A stretch of DNA of 64,000 nt from Virgisporangium aliadipatigenens (GCF_016863615.1 NZ_BOPF01000021.1:1-64000), one strand, 5' to 3'; counted from the first letter of the stretch, positions 34,960 to 44,290 are shown. The notes: generated by a model from the letters alone, not told the origin. Numbers and translations are program-made.

Positions 34960-35023
34960 CGAACGTGTGTGAGCTCAGGGAGGTCAACAGGCCGAAAAAC
35001 AGCCCTGAGCTCACACACGTTCG
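34960..35023. repeat. 21-bp perfect inverted repeat (bidirectional terminator or REP-like element)
   Basis: Arms CGAACGTGTGTGAGCTCAGGG (34960-34980) and its exact complement (35003-35023) flank a 22-base loop. The loop has GGCCGAAAAACA, giving a short T run on the minus strand. It lies between a + strand gene ending at 34876 and a minus gene ending at 35127, a natural place for a two-way terminator. A degenerate third half-site, GCTGAACTCACACCC, follows at about 35024-35039. Arm length and AT content differ from ordinary local terminators. Confidence 0.7.
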
Positions 35024-35126
35024 CGCTGAACTCACACCCGTGCGGCGTCACGGCGGTCGAGCGGGGAGCTGCGCGCGGGAGCGGGCGGTCGTGCGCCCGA
35101 CGGACGCGCGAAAAAAGTGGCTGTCT

Positions 35127-35381
35127 CTACTTCCAACGGAAGTGGACGAAGACGCGGCCGAAGTTGCTCGCGTCCTTCTCGACCCGGTGGTAGATCTGCT
35201 TGATGTGCTTCTGGTCGAGGAAGCGCAGCACCCGCTTCTTCAGCTGCCCGGAGCCCTTCCCCGGGATGATCTCCACGAGGGTCGCCTTCTTCGCCACCGC
35301 CTCGGCGATGATGCCGTTGAGCGCCTGGTCGATGTCGCGGCCCTTGTTGAAGATGTCGTGGAGGTCCAGCTTCAGCTTCAC
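35127..35381 (-). CDS. Smr domain protein
   Basis: 84 residues, a stand-alone Smr (small MutS-related) domain: KLKLDLHDIFNKGRDIDQALNGIIAEAV (LDLH motif) and LVEIIPGKGSGQLKKRVLRFL (the GxGxxxL-type motif), then HRVEKDASNFGRVFVHF. Smr domains are nucleic-acid endonucleases or RNA-binding modules. The start is GTG 35381, because longer versions run into the divergent aldo/keto reductase gene at 35422. The length matches single-domain Smr proteins of actinobacteria. Confidence 0.88.
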   Translation of the reverse strand: MKLKLDLHDIFNKGRDIDQALNGIIAEAVAKKATLVEIIPGKGSGQLKKRVLRFLDQKHIKQIYHRVEKDASNFGRVFVHFRWK

Positions 35382-35421
35382 GTCGCCGATGGTACGCACC
35401 CGGCGGTGCGAGGATGGGTCG

Positions 35422-36399
35422 ATGGAGTACGTGCGACTGGGCAGCACCGGGATGAAGGTCTCCCGGGTGGCGCTGGGAATGATGAGCTACGGCGATCCGG
35501 AGAAGCGTCCGTGGTCGCTCGACCTGGAGTCGTCCGAGCCGATCGTGCGGCGGGCGGTCGAGGCGGGCGTGACGTTCTTCGACACCGCCGACGTCTACAG
35601 CTGGGGCGCGAGCGAGGAGATCACCGGCAAGCTGCTCGGGAAGCTCTTCGCACACCGCGACGACTACGTGCTCGCCACCAAGGTGTACAGCCGGATGGGC
35701 GACGGGCCCAACGAGGCCGGCCTGTCCCGCAAGCACATCATGGCCTCGATCGACAATTCGCTGCGCCGCCTCGGCACCGACTACGTCGACCTGTACCAGG
35801 TGCACCGCTGGGACGGCGAGACGCCGGTCGAGGAGACCATGGAGGCGCTGCACGACCTGGTCAAGGCCGGCAAGGTGCGCTACATCGGGGCGTCCAGCAT
35901 GTACGCGTGGCAGTTCGCCAAGGCGCAGTACACCGCGACGCTGCACGGCTGGACCCGGTACGTCACGATGCAGAACCACTACAACCTCGTGTACCGCGAG
36001 GAGGAGCGCGAGATGAACCCGCTCTGCCTCGACCTCGGTGTGGGGTTGCTGCCCTGGAGCCCGCTCGCGCGCGGGCTGCTCACCGGTTCGCGGAGCCGCT
36101 CGGGCTCGAAGACGACGCGTCGCGCGCAGACGGACGAGTTCGCCGAGAAGCTGTACGACGAGAGCGACTTCGACGTCGTGGACGTCGTGGTGAAGATCGC
36201 GGCCGAACGGGAGGTGCCGCCGGCGCAGGTCGCACTCGCCTGGCTGCTGCACCAGCCGGCCGTGACGGCGCCGATCTTCGGGGCTACGAGGGAGGCGCAC
36301 GTGGATGATGCGGTGGCTGCGGTGTCGCTCTCGCTGAGTGAGGGCGAGTTGGGTCGGCTGGCGGAGCCGTACCGGCCGCACGCGATCAAGGGTCATTGA
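35422..36399 (+). CDS. Aldo/keto reductase
   Basis: 325 residues, NADPH-dependent TIM-barrel oxidoreductase of the YajO/Kv-beta-like group. Motifs are LGMMSYGDP, VTFFDTADVYSWGASEEI (catalytic Asp and Tyr), VLATKVYSRMGDG (catalytic Lys), DYVDLYQVHRWD (His), RYIGASSMYAWQF, LPWSPLARGLLTGS, and PIFGATREAHVDDAV (cofactor binding). ATG 35422 is used. The gene is divergent from smr with a 40-base gap. Confidence 0.95.
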   Translation: MEYVRLGSTGMKVSRVALGMMSYGDPEKRPWSLDLESSEPIVRRAVEAGVTFFDTADVYSWGASEEITGKLLGKLFAHRDDYVLATKVYSRMGDGPNEAGLSRKHIMASIDNSLRRLGTDYVDLYQVHRWDGETPVEETMEALHDLVKAGKVRYIGASSMYAWQFAKAQYTATLHGWTRYVTMQNHYNLVYREEEREMNPLCLDLGVGLLPWSPLARGLLTGSRSRSGSKTTRRAQTDEFAEKLYDESDFDVVDVVVKIAAEREVPPAQVALAWLLHQPAVTAPIFGATREAHVDDAVAAVSLSLSEGELGRLAEPYRPHAIKGH

Positions 36400-36753
36400 G
36401 CGGTTCCCGGAAGTCGGGGTGGGAGTCGGGACTCGCGTGGTCTCGACCCCCTCCGCGCGGCGGGGCCGGAAGGTGCCCGACGGGGCACGCGTGAAAGCGA
36501 TTCATCCAATTGACGCACGACGATCACGGTATTCTGCGATCTTGAATTTCCTTCCGCCTGTTGTGTGACGAGACTTCTGTACGGCCGAACATCCGTTTGC
36601 CATACTGTTGCTCCTCTCGTCGCCCGTTCGCTTCAGATCTCGGCCGACGCGGAGGGCCCCAGCACGCGAGCGGCACGTCTGGCGGATTGGAGAATCGCAA
36701 GTTGACCTGCAATTCGTACCCTCTCGGACCATTCCGCCCTTCGGTGCCTTGAC
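36400..36753. other. 354-base intergenic region at left border of the accessory locus
   Basis: No gene supported. A short hairpin GTGCCC/GGGCAC (36473-36488, 4-base loop) could end aldo/keto reductase transcription. From about 36490 the sequence becomes visibly less GC-rich (for example AAAGCGATTCATCCAATTGACG) up to the next ATG, and probably contains the promoter of the three-gene operon. No direct repeat of the tRNA-Ala 3' end was found here by eye. Confidence 0.5.
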
Positions 36754-38892
36754 ATGCCGTCCACGGCATCCCGGTCAGATGAAGGCAAACGCTCCGACGG
36801 GGCATGGTGGGACGTAACAATCGGTATCGTCACCGCATTACCGATCGAGGGCGCAGCGATGGCGACCTTCCTCAAAGATCCACAATACGTGCGACTCGAA
36901 GACGACCCGAACGACTATCGGATCGGGCACATCGACAGCGCGGACCAAAAGCGCCAACATCGGGTCGTATTGACGACAATGCCCCGCGACGATACCCGAA
37001 ACGCGGCAGCGACCTGCACGGACATGCTCCGGACGTTCCCCGGGATCAGATGCGTCGTGCTCGCCGGAGTCGCCGGCGGCGTCCCCTCCCTGCGACGGCC
37101 GGACCGGCACGTACGACTCGGTGACGTCGTGGTGGCGGTGGACGGCATAGTCGATTACGGGCATGTCCGCTTACGGGACGGCATCGCCGAGCCGCGCCGG
37201 CCGGTAACCGGCGTGTCGATGGACCTCGTTCGTGCCGTACGCCGTTTGCAGGTGGAGTCGTACGACGACAATTCCGGCCGATGGATCTCCTGGCTGACAC
37301 CGGCACGGGATCAGCCGATGGCCACGTTCCGGCGTCCACCCCCGGAAACCGACCTTCTCGTATTCCGCGGACGGGCCGTTCCCCACCCTCCGCCGGCGCA
37401 GACCGGACACGTCGAAGGACTGCCGAAGATTCACTACGGCAAAATCGGATGCGCCGACGTACTGATGCTGGACGAGGAGCGCCGGGACAACCTGGCCGCC
37501 AGACACGATCTGTTGGCCTTCGAAATGGAGGCGGCCGGTGTCGCCGCCAGCGCCGCGAGCCACGGAATCGGATGGTTCACCGTTCGCGGGATCGTCGACT
37601 ACTGCGACCGCGCGAAGAATGACGTCTGGCACCCGTATGCCTCGCTCACCGCGGCGGCGTACGTGCGGGCCATGCTCGGCAGGTGCCAGCCGTTTCCGGT
37701 CTGGCGCATGGCCCCCGGGCGAGGCGCCATCGCACTGCTTCCCGATCACGAGCTGGACTCGCTCGTGGCGTTGCTGGAGCACGTTCACGACCTCGACCTC
37801 CAGGCCGTGTGGCGAGCCGCGACGGGTGAACTGACCCCGCTGCCACCCTCGCCACCGACCGGTGCCGTCGACCTGTTCAACTACCTCGCCGGCCTCAACG
37901 CCGGCCTCGACCAGGTGCCTCCGGCGTTGGCATTCGTCGAGGAGGTCGCCGGCCGGGTCGACCGGCGCCTCGGCGCTCGGCTACGTCAGTGGGTGGACCA
38001 CATGGCAGCCCGGCTTCACCTCGTCGAGGTGATGCACGAGCACCGCGCACGGGTCGAGGAGCGGCGGTTGCGCAATGACGAGCCGAACGGCGCGGGCCAG
38101 CAGATCAAACCCTGTCTCGTGATCCAGGTGGAGGGCGACGGCATCGATCGTGAGCGCTGCGAGGTCCGGTACTGGATACAGCGCAGTTCCGACCGGTGGC
38201 AGCCGGAGCCCGGGGAGCCACGCCAGACCGCGTTCAAGGAGGTCGAAGAGGCGATGCAGGCGGCCGTCCGGCATGCCGAATCGGCGTGGCGGGACAATGA
38301 CGGACCGGTCGGGATCGAACTCCTCCTGCCGACCGATCTGCTCCACAAGGCCGTCGAGTGGTGGCACACGGAACTCGAGGCCCCCGCGCCGACCCCGTTG
38401 TGCCTGGACTACCCAGTCGTCGTGCGGAGCCTCGACCGCATGCGCGCCACCTACCGGCATCGCGTCTGGATCAATCGTTGGAAGACGATATGGCGCCATC
38501 CGCCCGGACACCGGCTGTATTGGGGGCGCATGCACACCCAGGAGAACTCGATCGAGTCGTGGAACGCTCGCCTGCGCGACAACGCGGAGCTGACCACCGT
38601 GGTGCTCAGTTCGTCGCCGGAACACACAACCGGCCGGGAGGAACTGCAGTCCGCGTTGAACGCCGGCGTAGCCGTGATCCTCTGGGACAGGCGTGCACCG
38701 CTGCAGCCCGACACAGCGAGCCTGATCGAGGAAGCAACGCAGGGCCATCCGAACGAGCTGCCGCATCGAATCCGCGTTCTCCGCACGGCCGCCGCCACCG
38801 CCGCTCATGAGGAGCAGGCCCGCCATCCCGGCCGCCACATCGCACTGCTGTGGGACGACCCGAATCGCACGGTCGAGGCCGGAGGGCATTGA
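36754..38892 (+). CDS. Nucleoside phosphorylase-like domain fused to a VMAP-type C-terminal domain
   Basis: 712 residues, first gene of a ternary operon. Residues 20-310 are a PNP/MTA-SAH nucleosidase-like fold: VTIGIVTALPIEGAAM (Glu32), VVLAGVAGGVPSL, VRLGDVVVAVDGIVDYG, LLAFEMEAAGVAA (Glu257-Met258-Glu259) and FTVRGIVDYCD (Asp282). Key family residues are retained, so nucleoside hydrolysis or binding is plausible. Residues 330-440 are helical (DHELDSLVALLEHVHDLDL and following) and resemble an effector-associated adaptor domain. Residues 450-712 resemble the C-terminal domain of vWA-MoxR-associated proteins (VMAP-C): GIELLLPTDLLHKAVEWW, LDYPVVVRSLDRM, GVAVILWDRR and HIALLWDDPNR. ATG 36754 lacks a Shine-Dalgarno. 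The MoxR gene follows after 1 base. Predicted sensor or effector of a conflict system. Confidence 0.82.
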   Translation: MPSTASRSDEGKRSDGAWWDVTIGIVTALPIEGAAMATFLKDPQYVRLEDDPNDYRIGHIDSADQKRQHRVVLTTMPRDDTRNAAATCTDMLRTFPGIRCVVLAGVAGGVPSLRRPDRHVRLGDVVVAVDGIVDYGHVRLRDGIAEPRRPVTGVSMDLVRAVRRLQVESYDDNSGRWISWLTPARDQPMATFRRPPPETDLLVFRGRAVPHPPPAQTGHVEGLPKIHYGKIGCADVLMLDEERRDNLAARHDLLAFEMEAAGVAASAASHGIGWFTVRGIVDYCDRAKNDVWHPYASLTAAAYVRAMLGRCQPFPVWRMAPGRGAIALLPDHELDSLVALLEHVHDLDLQAVWRAATGELTPLPPSPPTGAVDLFNYLAGLNAGLDQVPPALAFVEEVAGRVDRRLGARLRQWVDHMAARLHLVEVMHEHRARVEERRLRNDEPNGAGQQIKPCLVIQVEGDGIDRERCEVRYWIQRSSDRWQPEPGEPRQTAFKEVEEAMQAAVRHAESAWRDNDGPVGIELLLPTDLLHKAVEWWHTELEAPAPTPLCLDYPVVVRSLDRMRATYRHRVWINRWKTIWRHPPGHRLYWGRMHTQENSIESWNARLRDNAELTTVVLSSSPEHTTGREELQSALNAGVAVILWDRRAPLQPDTASLIEEATQGHPNELPHRIRVLRTAAATAAHEEQARHPGRHIALLWDDPNRTVEAGGH

Positions 38893-38893
38893 C

Positions 38894-39913
38894 GTGGACA
38901 CGACGCCGCACACGCACTGGTGGCATTATCACGGCGACGGGGTGCCCACCGACGACGAGCGGCGGACCACGTTTCCGGCGCCGCCGCCCTGGCGCACGTT
39001 CCACGGGACGCCGTGCCAGTCACCACCGCCGGACGACGAGGAAGACGCCGACCGCAAACTCGGTCGTGCCGACGTCCGGCCGCTGCGCCGCGCCGACCGG
39101 CGGGAGTGCGACATGGTGAACGCCGCGATCCTGCTCCGCCGCCCGCTCCTGGTGACCGGCAACCCGGGCACCGGAAAATCGAGCATCGCCTTTCGGATCG
39201 CCCGTGAACTGCGCCTCGGCCGGGTCCTTCAGTGGCCGATAACCAGCCGGACGACCCTGCGCTCCGCCCAGTACGAATACGACGCCATCGGACGGGCGCA
39301 GGCGGGCGCCGACCGGTCCGACACCGACGATCCGGTCAACATCGGCGACTTCATTCGCCTGGGGCCGCTCGGCACCGCGCTGCTGCCATACGAACGACCC
39401 CGGGTCCTGTTGATCGACGAGTTGGACAAGAGCGACGCCGACCTGCCCAACGACCTGCTGCACATCTTCGAGAACGGCGAGTTCACCATCCCCGAACTGC
39501 TTCGCGTGCGCCGGCGGGAGCCCGAGGTCGCCGTCTTCACCGACGATCCGGATCAGGAGGCGCGGGTCCGCGACGGCCGGGTGCGGTGCCGGGCATTTCC
39601 CATCGTCGTCATCACCAGCAACGGGGAACGGGAGTTCCCGCCCGCGTTCCTCCGTCGATGCCTGCGCATGGAACTCGCTCCGCCGACCGCGGACGACCTG
39701 GCCGCCATGGTGCGCGCGCAACTGCCGGCGCTCGTCGACGGGCAGCGCGAACTGATCGAGGACTTTCTCAACCGGCCGGAACCGGACGGCCTCGCGCGGG
39801 ACCAGTTGCTCAATGCGATGTACCTGACCGCCTCCGACGCGTACGGTGAGGATCGGGAGTCCTGGCAGGACCTGATCACCTCCATCTGGCACCCGCTGTC
39901 CGGGGAGCGCTGA
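38894..39913 (+). CDS. MoxR-type AAA+ ATPase
   Basis: 339 residues. Walker A GNPGTGKS at residues 89-96, Walker B VLLIDELDKS with Asp175-Glu176, sensor 1 IVVITSNGERE, Arg finger region PPAFLRRCLRMEL, and a C-terminal lid helix bundle. The N-terminal 60 residues are hydrophilic, with WRTFHGTPC. MoxR AAA+ proteins act as chaperone-like remodellers of vWA partners. GTG 38894 has GGAGGG 8 bases upstream, inside the end of the preceding gene; 3 bases separate its stop from the next gene. Presumably remodels the vWA-containing protein encoded next. Confidence 0.93.
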   Translation: MDTTPHTHWWHYHGDGVPTDDERRTTFPAPPPWRTFHGTPCQSPPPDDEEDADRKLGRADVRPLRRADRRECDMVNAAILLRRPLLVTGNPGTGKSSIAFRIARELRLGRVLQWPITSRTTLRSAQYEYDAIGRAQAGADRSDTDDPVNIGDFIRLGPLGTALLPYERPRVLLIDELDKSDADLPNDLLHIFENGEFTIPELLRVRRREPEVAVFTDDPDQEARVRDGRVRCRAFPIVVITSNGEREFPPAFLRRCLRMELAPPTADDLAAMVRAQLPALVDGQRELIEDFLNRPEPDGLARDQLLNAMYLTASDAYGEDRESWQDLITSIWHPLSGER

Positions 39914-39916
39914 GCC

Positions 39917-42900
39917 GTGAACACATCCCCGCGCGATCCACCCGGCCCCGGTGACAAGCAGCCGACCTGGGTCGAGATCGCCGACGCCGTATGGCTGGCC
40001 GCGCTCACCCGCGGACGCGGTACCGAGGCACCGGAGCCATCGGCCGCCGAAGAGACCCCGCTGCCGGAACCGTCGACCGACAACGCCACCACCGGTGCGG
40101 ATCCGCCACCGCCACTACCGCCGGTGAACGTGCGAACGCCCCGCGGGCCGACGCTGCGGAGACAGATCGCCCCGGTCGTGGAAACAGCCACTTCCGTCGA
40201 ACAGTTCAATCGCTACGCACTTCTCGGGGCCGGTGGCATCGTCCGCGCCCTGCGTCCGTTCAAACGACTCGTCGCCTCGGCCACCGAAACGGAACCCGAC
40301 GAGGTCGCCATCGCGGAACGCGCCGCGGAGACCGGTCATTGGATTCCGCGATATCGACCGGTCGAGACCCACAGTCTCCGCGTCGTTCTGGTCGTCGACG
40401 CGGGGCCGTCGATGGCGGTGTGGGATCCGACCGTCACCGCATTTCGCCTTCTCATGGAACGTCAGGGGCCGTTCCGCGGCGTTCGCACCTACACCCTTTC
40501 CGCGCAGCGCGTCGACGGGCGGCTCACGCCTCGGATCCGTGGGTCCGGCGGTGGATTACGGAACTCCGCCGAAATGCTCGACACCAGTGGACGCCAGGTC
40601 TTCTTCGTCCTCAGCGACGGCCTCAACCCGCTGTGGAGAGAACCGCGCATGGACCGGCTGCTGCGCCGATGGGGACGCTCGGGCCCGGTGGCCATCGTCA
40701 ACCCGTTCCCGCAGGGACACTGGCATCGCACCAACCTCACGCCGCGCCGCGCTCGTCTGCACAGCCCGCAGGCCGTCACGCCCAACGCCCACTGGACGGT
40801 CACGTATCCCGAGGAGCACCACAACCCGTTCGACACCACCGTCGACGAGCGCGCCATGGCGGTGCCCGTCCTCGAACTCGGACCCCGTTGGATCCGCTGG
40901 TGGGCGCGTCTGGTGATGGAACCGTCGGCCTGGGTCGATGCGATCGTCCACGCCGTCGATCCCAGCACGCCGCCGGATACCGCGCCCGCCACGGAGCCGC
41001 GTTCGGCCTCCGATCTCGTGCTTCGCTTCCGCTCCGGTACCTCGGCCACCGCTTTCCGGCTGGCGACCTACATCGCCGCCGCTCCGCTGGATCTCCCGCT
41101 CCTGCGCAGGATGCAGCGTTCGCTGTTGCCGGATTCCGCTCCGCACCATCTCGCCGCGATCGTCACCAGTGAACTGGTCCGGCCGGCCGGTGACGACCCC
41201 ACATCACTGGAGTTCGTGGACGGTGTGCGCGAAGCGCTTCTCGCCTGCGCGACACGCGACGATTCCGCGAAGGCGGTCCGAGTGGTCGCCGCCCATCAGC
41301 GACACCGCGTTCCCACGACGTTCACCGATGCGATCGAGGCACCGGACCTCACCCCGGAAACCCTGGTCACCGACGAGAACCTTGCCATGGCCCGCATCGA
41401 ACTCGCTGTGCTCAGTGCGCTCTCCGGCCCTTATGCGCGGCGCGCCCGCCGATTACAACACGCCATCGACGCATGGGAACGCAACACTTCCGGAGAACCC
41501 CCAGAAGCCGACGAGGCGCTGACCCCCGCCGAACCGGCCGAGCAGGAATCACCCGGTGGCCGAGGCACCGGGCAAGGCGAGAGCGGTGAAGAGATGACAG
41601 AGTTCAGTGCCTCCGAGCCGTCGCGGGAACCGGGCATCGCCGAAGATCGGGACCGGCTCATCGGCAGCGACGACGACCCCATCCTGTCCATCCAGACGCT
41701 GTTGGAAGGACACGGCCACGAGTCGGGTCCGGCCGTATGGGGAAAGGTACCCACCCGCAATCCCGTCTTCACCGGCCGACGGGAACTGCTCGATCAGCTC
41801 GAACGGCGGCTCCAGACCGAGAGTGTCGCCGCCGTCCTGCCGCAGGCGCTGCACGGCGAGGGCGGCGTCGGCAAGTCACAGATCGCCATCGAGTACGCCT
41901 ACCGGCACCGTGGCGACTATGACGTCATCTGGTGGGTTCCTTCCGAACGGCCCGCTCAGATCCTGGCCTCGATCATCGAACTGGGCAACAAGCTCGGACT
42001 CGAGGTCGGGAACGAGGTCATCACCGCCGTTCCGCGGGTGCGCAACGCCCTCCGGGCCGGCACCCCGTACGCCAACTGGCTTCTCGTCTTCGACAACGCC
42101 GAAACGCTGGAAACCGTCCGTGAATACTTCCCGGAGGCCGGCACCGGCCGCGTTCTGGTGACTTCCCGCAACCAGGAGTGGAGCCGGATCGCGGAGACGC
42201 TCGAGGTCGACGTCTTCACTCGGCAGGAGAGCATCCGGCTGCTGAAGCGACGCAATCAGGGCCTGGCCGACATAGACGCAGACCAACTGGCCGAGGCGCT
42301 CGGCGACCTGCCGCTGGCCATCGAGCACGCCTCGGCATGGTTGGCGGCGACCGGCATGGGCGTTCCCGAATATCTCTCGGTGCTGCGCGAGAAACGGGCG
42401 GAACTGACCGCGCTGGTTCCGACCCCCGGCTACGAGATGCCGGTCGCCGCGGCCGCCAACGTGGCACTCGACCGCCTCGCCGTGGAGAACCCCGCCGCCC
42501 TGCAACTGCTGCAGGTCTGTTCCTTCTTCGCACCCGAGCCGATCAGCCGCGAGTTGTTCACCGGACCGCGGATGACCCCGATCGCCACGGAACTCGACGA
42601 GGCCCTGCAGAATCCCAGCCTGCTCAACCAGGCGATGCTGGAGATCGAGAAGTACGTGCTCGCGCGCATCGACCATCGCGCCAACACGTTGCAGCTGCAC
42701 CGTCTCGTCCAAGCCGTGCTTCAGGGCCGCATGCCGGAGGACCAGCGATTCACGATGGAGCACGGCGCCCACCTTCTGCTCGCCAGCGGTGGTCGACCGG
42801 GTGATCCGAGTGACCAGGCCAACTGGCTCAGCTATCAGGCGCTGGCGTCTCACCTCACCGCTTCGAACGCGATCGCGTGCGAGGACGGCTGGGCACGCGA

Positions 42901-44212
42901 TCTCGTTCTGAACCTCGTCAAGTTCTACTTCTACTGGGGCGACTACGACAGCGGCACGAACCTGGCACAGCAGGTCGTCGACGAATGGCGGCAGCGGCTG
43001 GGTGAGAATCACCGACAGACCCTGTCGGCGGCGAAATGGCTCGGATACTTCTGGTGGGTCAACGGCAACTTCGCGGCCGCCGCCGAGATCCAGCGAGACA
43101 CCCTCGTCCGCTACGAACGCTCATTCGGACGCGACGACCTCGGCACCATCGACGCCATGAGCATGGTCGCGTCGACCCGCCGCGTGTACGGCCAGTTCAC
43201 GGCGGCTCGCGACATCGACCTGGACGCCTTCCAGCGGGCACGCCGCCTGTTCGGCGGGGACAACCCGGAGACGCTGCGCGCCGCACACAATCTCGGTGTC
43301 AGCCTGCGGCTCACCGGAGAGTTCCGCACGGCGCGCAACCTCGACGGGGACACCTATCGTCGCCGGGTCGCCGTACTCGGCGAAGACCACCCGGAGACCC
43401 TGCGCACCCTGAACAACCTGTCGATCGACGAACGGGAGTGCGGCGAGTACATCAAGTCCCGCCAGCTCGTCGAGCGGATCTACCAGCGATACGTCAACCT
43501 GTTCGGCGTCGAACATCCGGACACCATCAGGGTGGCCCGCAATCTCGCCGTGGCCCGCCGGCGCGCCGGTGACCACGAAAAGGCCTACAAGTTGGCCGAG
43601 GACACGATGAACCGGCTGCAGGACCGTTTCGACGTCGCGCAGCCGGATGCGATCGCGGCGGCACTCAACTTCGCGGTGGACATCCGCGAGTCGGACGACC
43701 TTCCCCGTGCGCATGCCGTGGCCGCCCAGACCGCCGAGCGGTATCACGCCACGCTGGGACCGGACCATCCGTACACGCTCTATGCGCGCACCAACCTCGG
43801 CATCGTCCTACGACTGCTCGATCGGCACGACGAGGCGTTGAGGCACAACCGCGAGGCGCACGAGAAGCTGGAACAGTCACTGGGCAGGATGCACATCCTG
43901 ACGTTGACCTGCGCGATCAACCTGGCGAGCGACCTCGCCGCGGCCGGCCGGTACGAGGAGGCCTACAACCTCGACCGGGACACCTGGGGACTTGCTCGCC
44001 GCATCATCGGCGAGGAACATCCCTCCACGTTGGCGTGCGCCCTCAACCTCGCGCTCGACCTCGACAAGCTCGGGCGCACCGACGAGGCATCCGAACTGTT
44101 CCGCGAGACGGTCGAGACTTACGAACGGGTGCTCGGCGAGGCGCACCCGGCAATCACCGCGGCGCACGCCGGAATGCGCGCGAATTGCGACGTCGACCCG
44201 ATGCCGTTCTGA
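39917..44212 (+). CDS. SAV_2336-type vWA / NB-ARC NTPase / TPR protein (FxsT-like)
   Basis: 1431 residues, cytoplasmic STAND-type giant. An N-terminal SAV_2336-type motif (TWVEIADAVWLAALTRG, residues 15-31) is followed by a vWA-like domain starting LRVVLVVDAGPSMAVW with Asp161 and an incomplete MIDAS (D-A-G-P-S), then VFFVLSDGLNPLW. A helical region extends to about 580. NB-ARC: Walker A GEGGVGKS at 647-654, Walker B LLVFDNAE from 722, VLVTSRNQEW, LGDLPLAIEHA and a winged-helix region. From about residue 1030 to 1425 there are some nine kinesin-light-chain-like TPRs with repeated E.HP.TL / ALNLA-type patterns (for example GEDHPETLRTLNNLS). This layout is that of FxSxx-COOH system TPR proteins (FxsT). 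GTG 39917. Likely NTP-gated sensor/scaffold for MoxR and VMAP partners. Confidence 0.88.
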   Translation: MNTSPRDPPGPGDKQPTWVEIADAVWLAALTRGRGTEAPEPSAAEETPLPEPSTDNATTGADPPPPLPPVNVRTPRGPTLRRQIAPVVETATSVEQFNRYALLGAGGIVRALRPFKRLVASATETEPDEVAIAERAAETGHWIPRYRPVETHSLRVVLVVDAGPSMAVWDPTVTAFRLLMERQGPFRGVRTYTLSAQRVDGRLTPRIRGSGGGLRNSAEMLDTSGRQVFFVLSDGLNPLWREPRMDRLLRRWGRSGPVAIVNPFPQGHWHRTNLTPRRARLHSPQAVTPNAHWTVTYPEEHHNPFDTTVDERAMAVPVLELGPRWIRWWARLVMEPSAWVDAIVHAVDPSTPPDTAPATEPRSASDLVLRFRSGTSATAFRLATYIAAAPLDLPLLRRMQRSLLPDSAPHHLAAIVTSELVRPAGDDPTSLEFVDGVREALLACATRDDSAKAVRVVAAHQRHRVPTTFTDAIEAPDLTPETLVTDENLAMARIELAVLSALSGPYARRARRLQHAIDAWERNTSGEPPEADEALTPAEPAEQESPGGRGTGQGESGEEMTEFSASEPSREPGIAEDRDRLIGSDDDPILSIQTLLEGHGHESGPAVWGKVPTRNPVFTGRRELLDQLERRLQTESVAAVLPQALHGEGGVGKSQIAIEYAYRHRGDYDVIWWVPSERPAQILASIIELGNKLGLEVGNEVITAVPRVRNALRAGTPYANWLLVFDNAETLETVREYFPEAGTGRVLVTSRNQEWSRIAETLEVDVFTRQESIRLLKRRNQGLADIDADQLAEALGDLPLAIEHASAWLAATGMGVPEYLSVLREKRAELTALVPTPGYEMPVAAAANVALDRLAVENPAALQLLQVCSFFAPEPISRELFTGPRMTPIATELDEALQNPSLLNQAMLEIEKYVLARIDHRANTLQLHRLVQAVLQGRMPEDQRFTMEHGAHLLLASGGRPGDPSDQANWLSYQALASHLTASNAIACEDGWARDLVLNLVKFYFYWGDYDSGTNLAQQVVDEWRQRLGENHRQTLSAAKWLGYFWWVNGNFAAAAEIQRDTLVRYERSFGRDDLGTIDAMSMVASTRRVYGQFTAARDIDLDAFQRARRLFGGDNPETLRAAHNLGVSLRLTGEFRTARNLDGDTYRRRVAVLGEDHPETLRTLNNLSIDERECGEYIKSRQLVERIYQRYVNLFGVEHPDTIRVARNLAVARRRAGDHEKAYKLAEDTMNRLQDRFDVAQPDAIAAALNFAVDIRESDDLPRAHAVAAQTAERYHATLGPDHPYTLYARTNLGIVLRLLDRHDEALRHNREAHEKLEQSLGRMHILTLTCAINLASDLAAAGRYEEAYNLDRDTWGLARRIIGEEHPSTLACALNLALDLDKLGRTDEASELFRETVETYERVLGEAHPAITAAHAGMRANCDVDPMPF

Positions 44213-44229
44213 CATCGCCGTTAAGAGAA

Positions 44230-44264
44230 AAGGGCGCGACCACCGAAATGTTGATCGCGCCCTT
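44230..44264. terminator. Hairpin after the three-gene operon
   Basis: AAGGGCGCGA / TCGCGCCCTT, a 10-bp perfect stem with a 15-base loop, 17 bases after the TPR protein stop. No long U tract follows. It could also end transcription coming from the minus strand. Confidence 0.65.
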
Positions 44265-44290
44265 CGCGTTCCGAAATTCGGAATGTCGCC

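Noticed and set aside
36400-36753. Left attachment-site repeat matching the tRNA-Ala 3' end
   Set aside because: Searched by eye for TGGTGGAGCTGAGG-like sequence; none found, so no att pair is claimed.
36749-36754. TTGACA hexamer overlapping the start of the PNP-VMAP gene
   Set aside because: It fits a -35 box, but no acceptable -10 hexamer lies at 16-19 bases and it would place transcription inside the gene.
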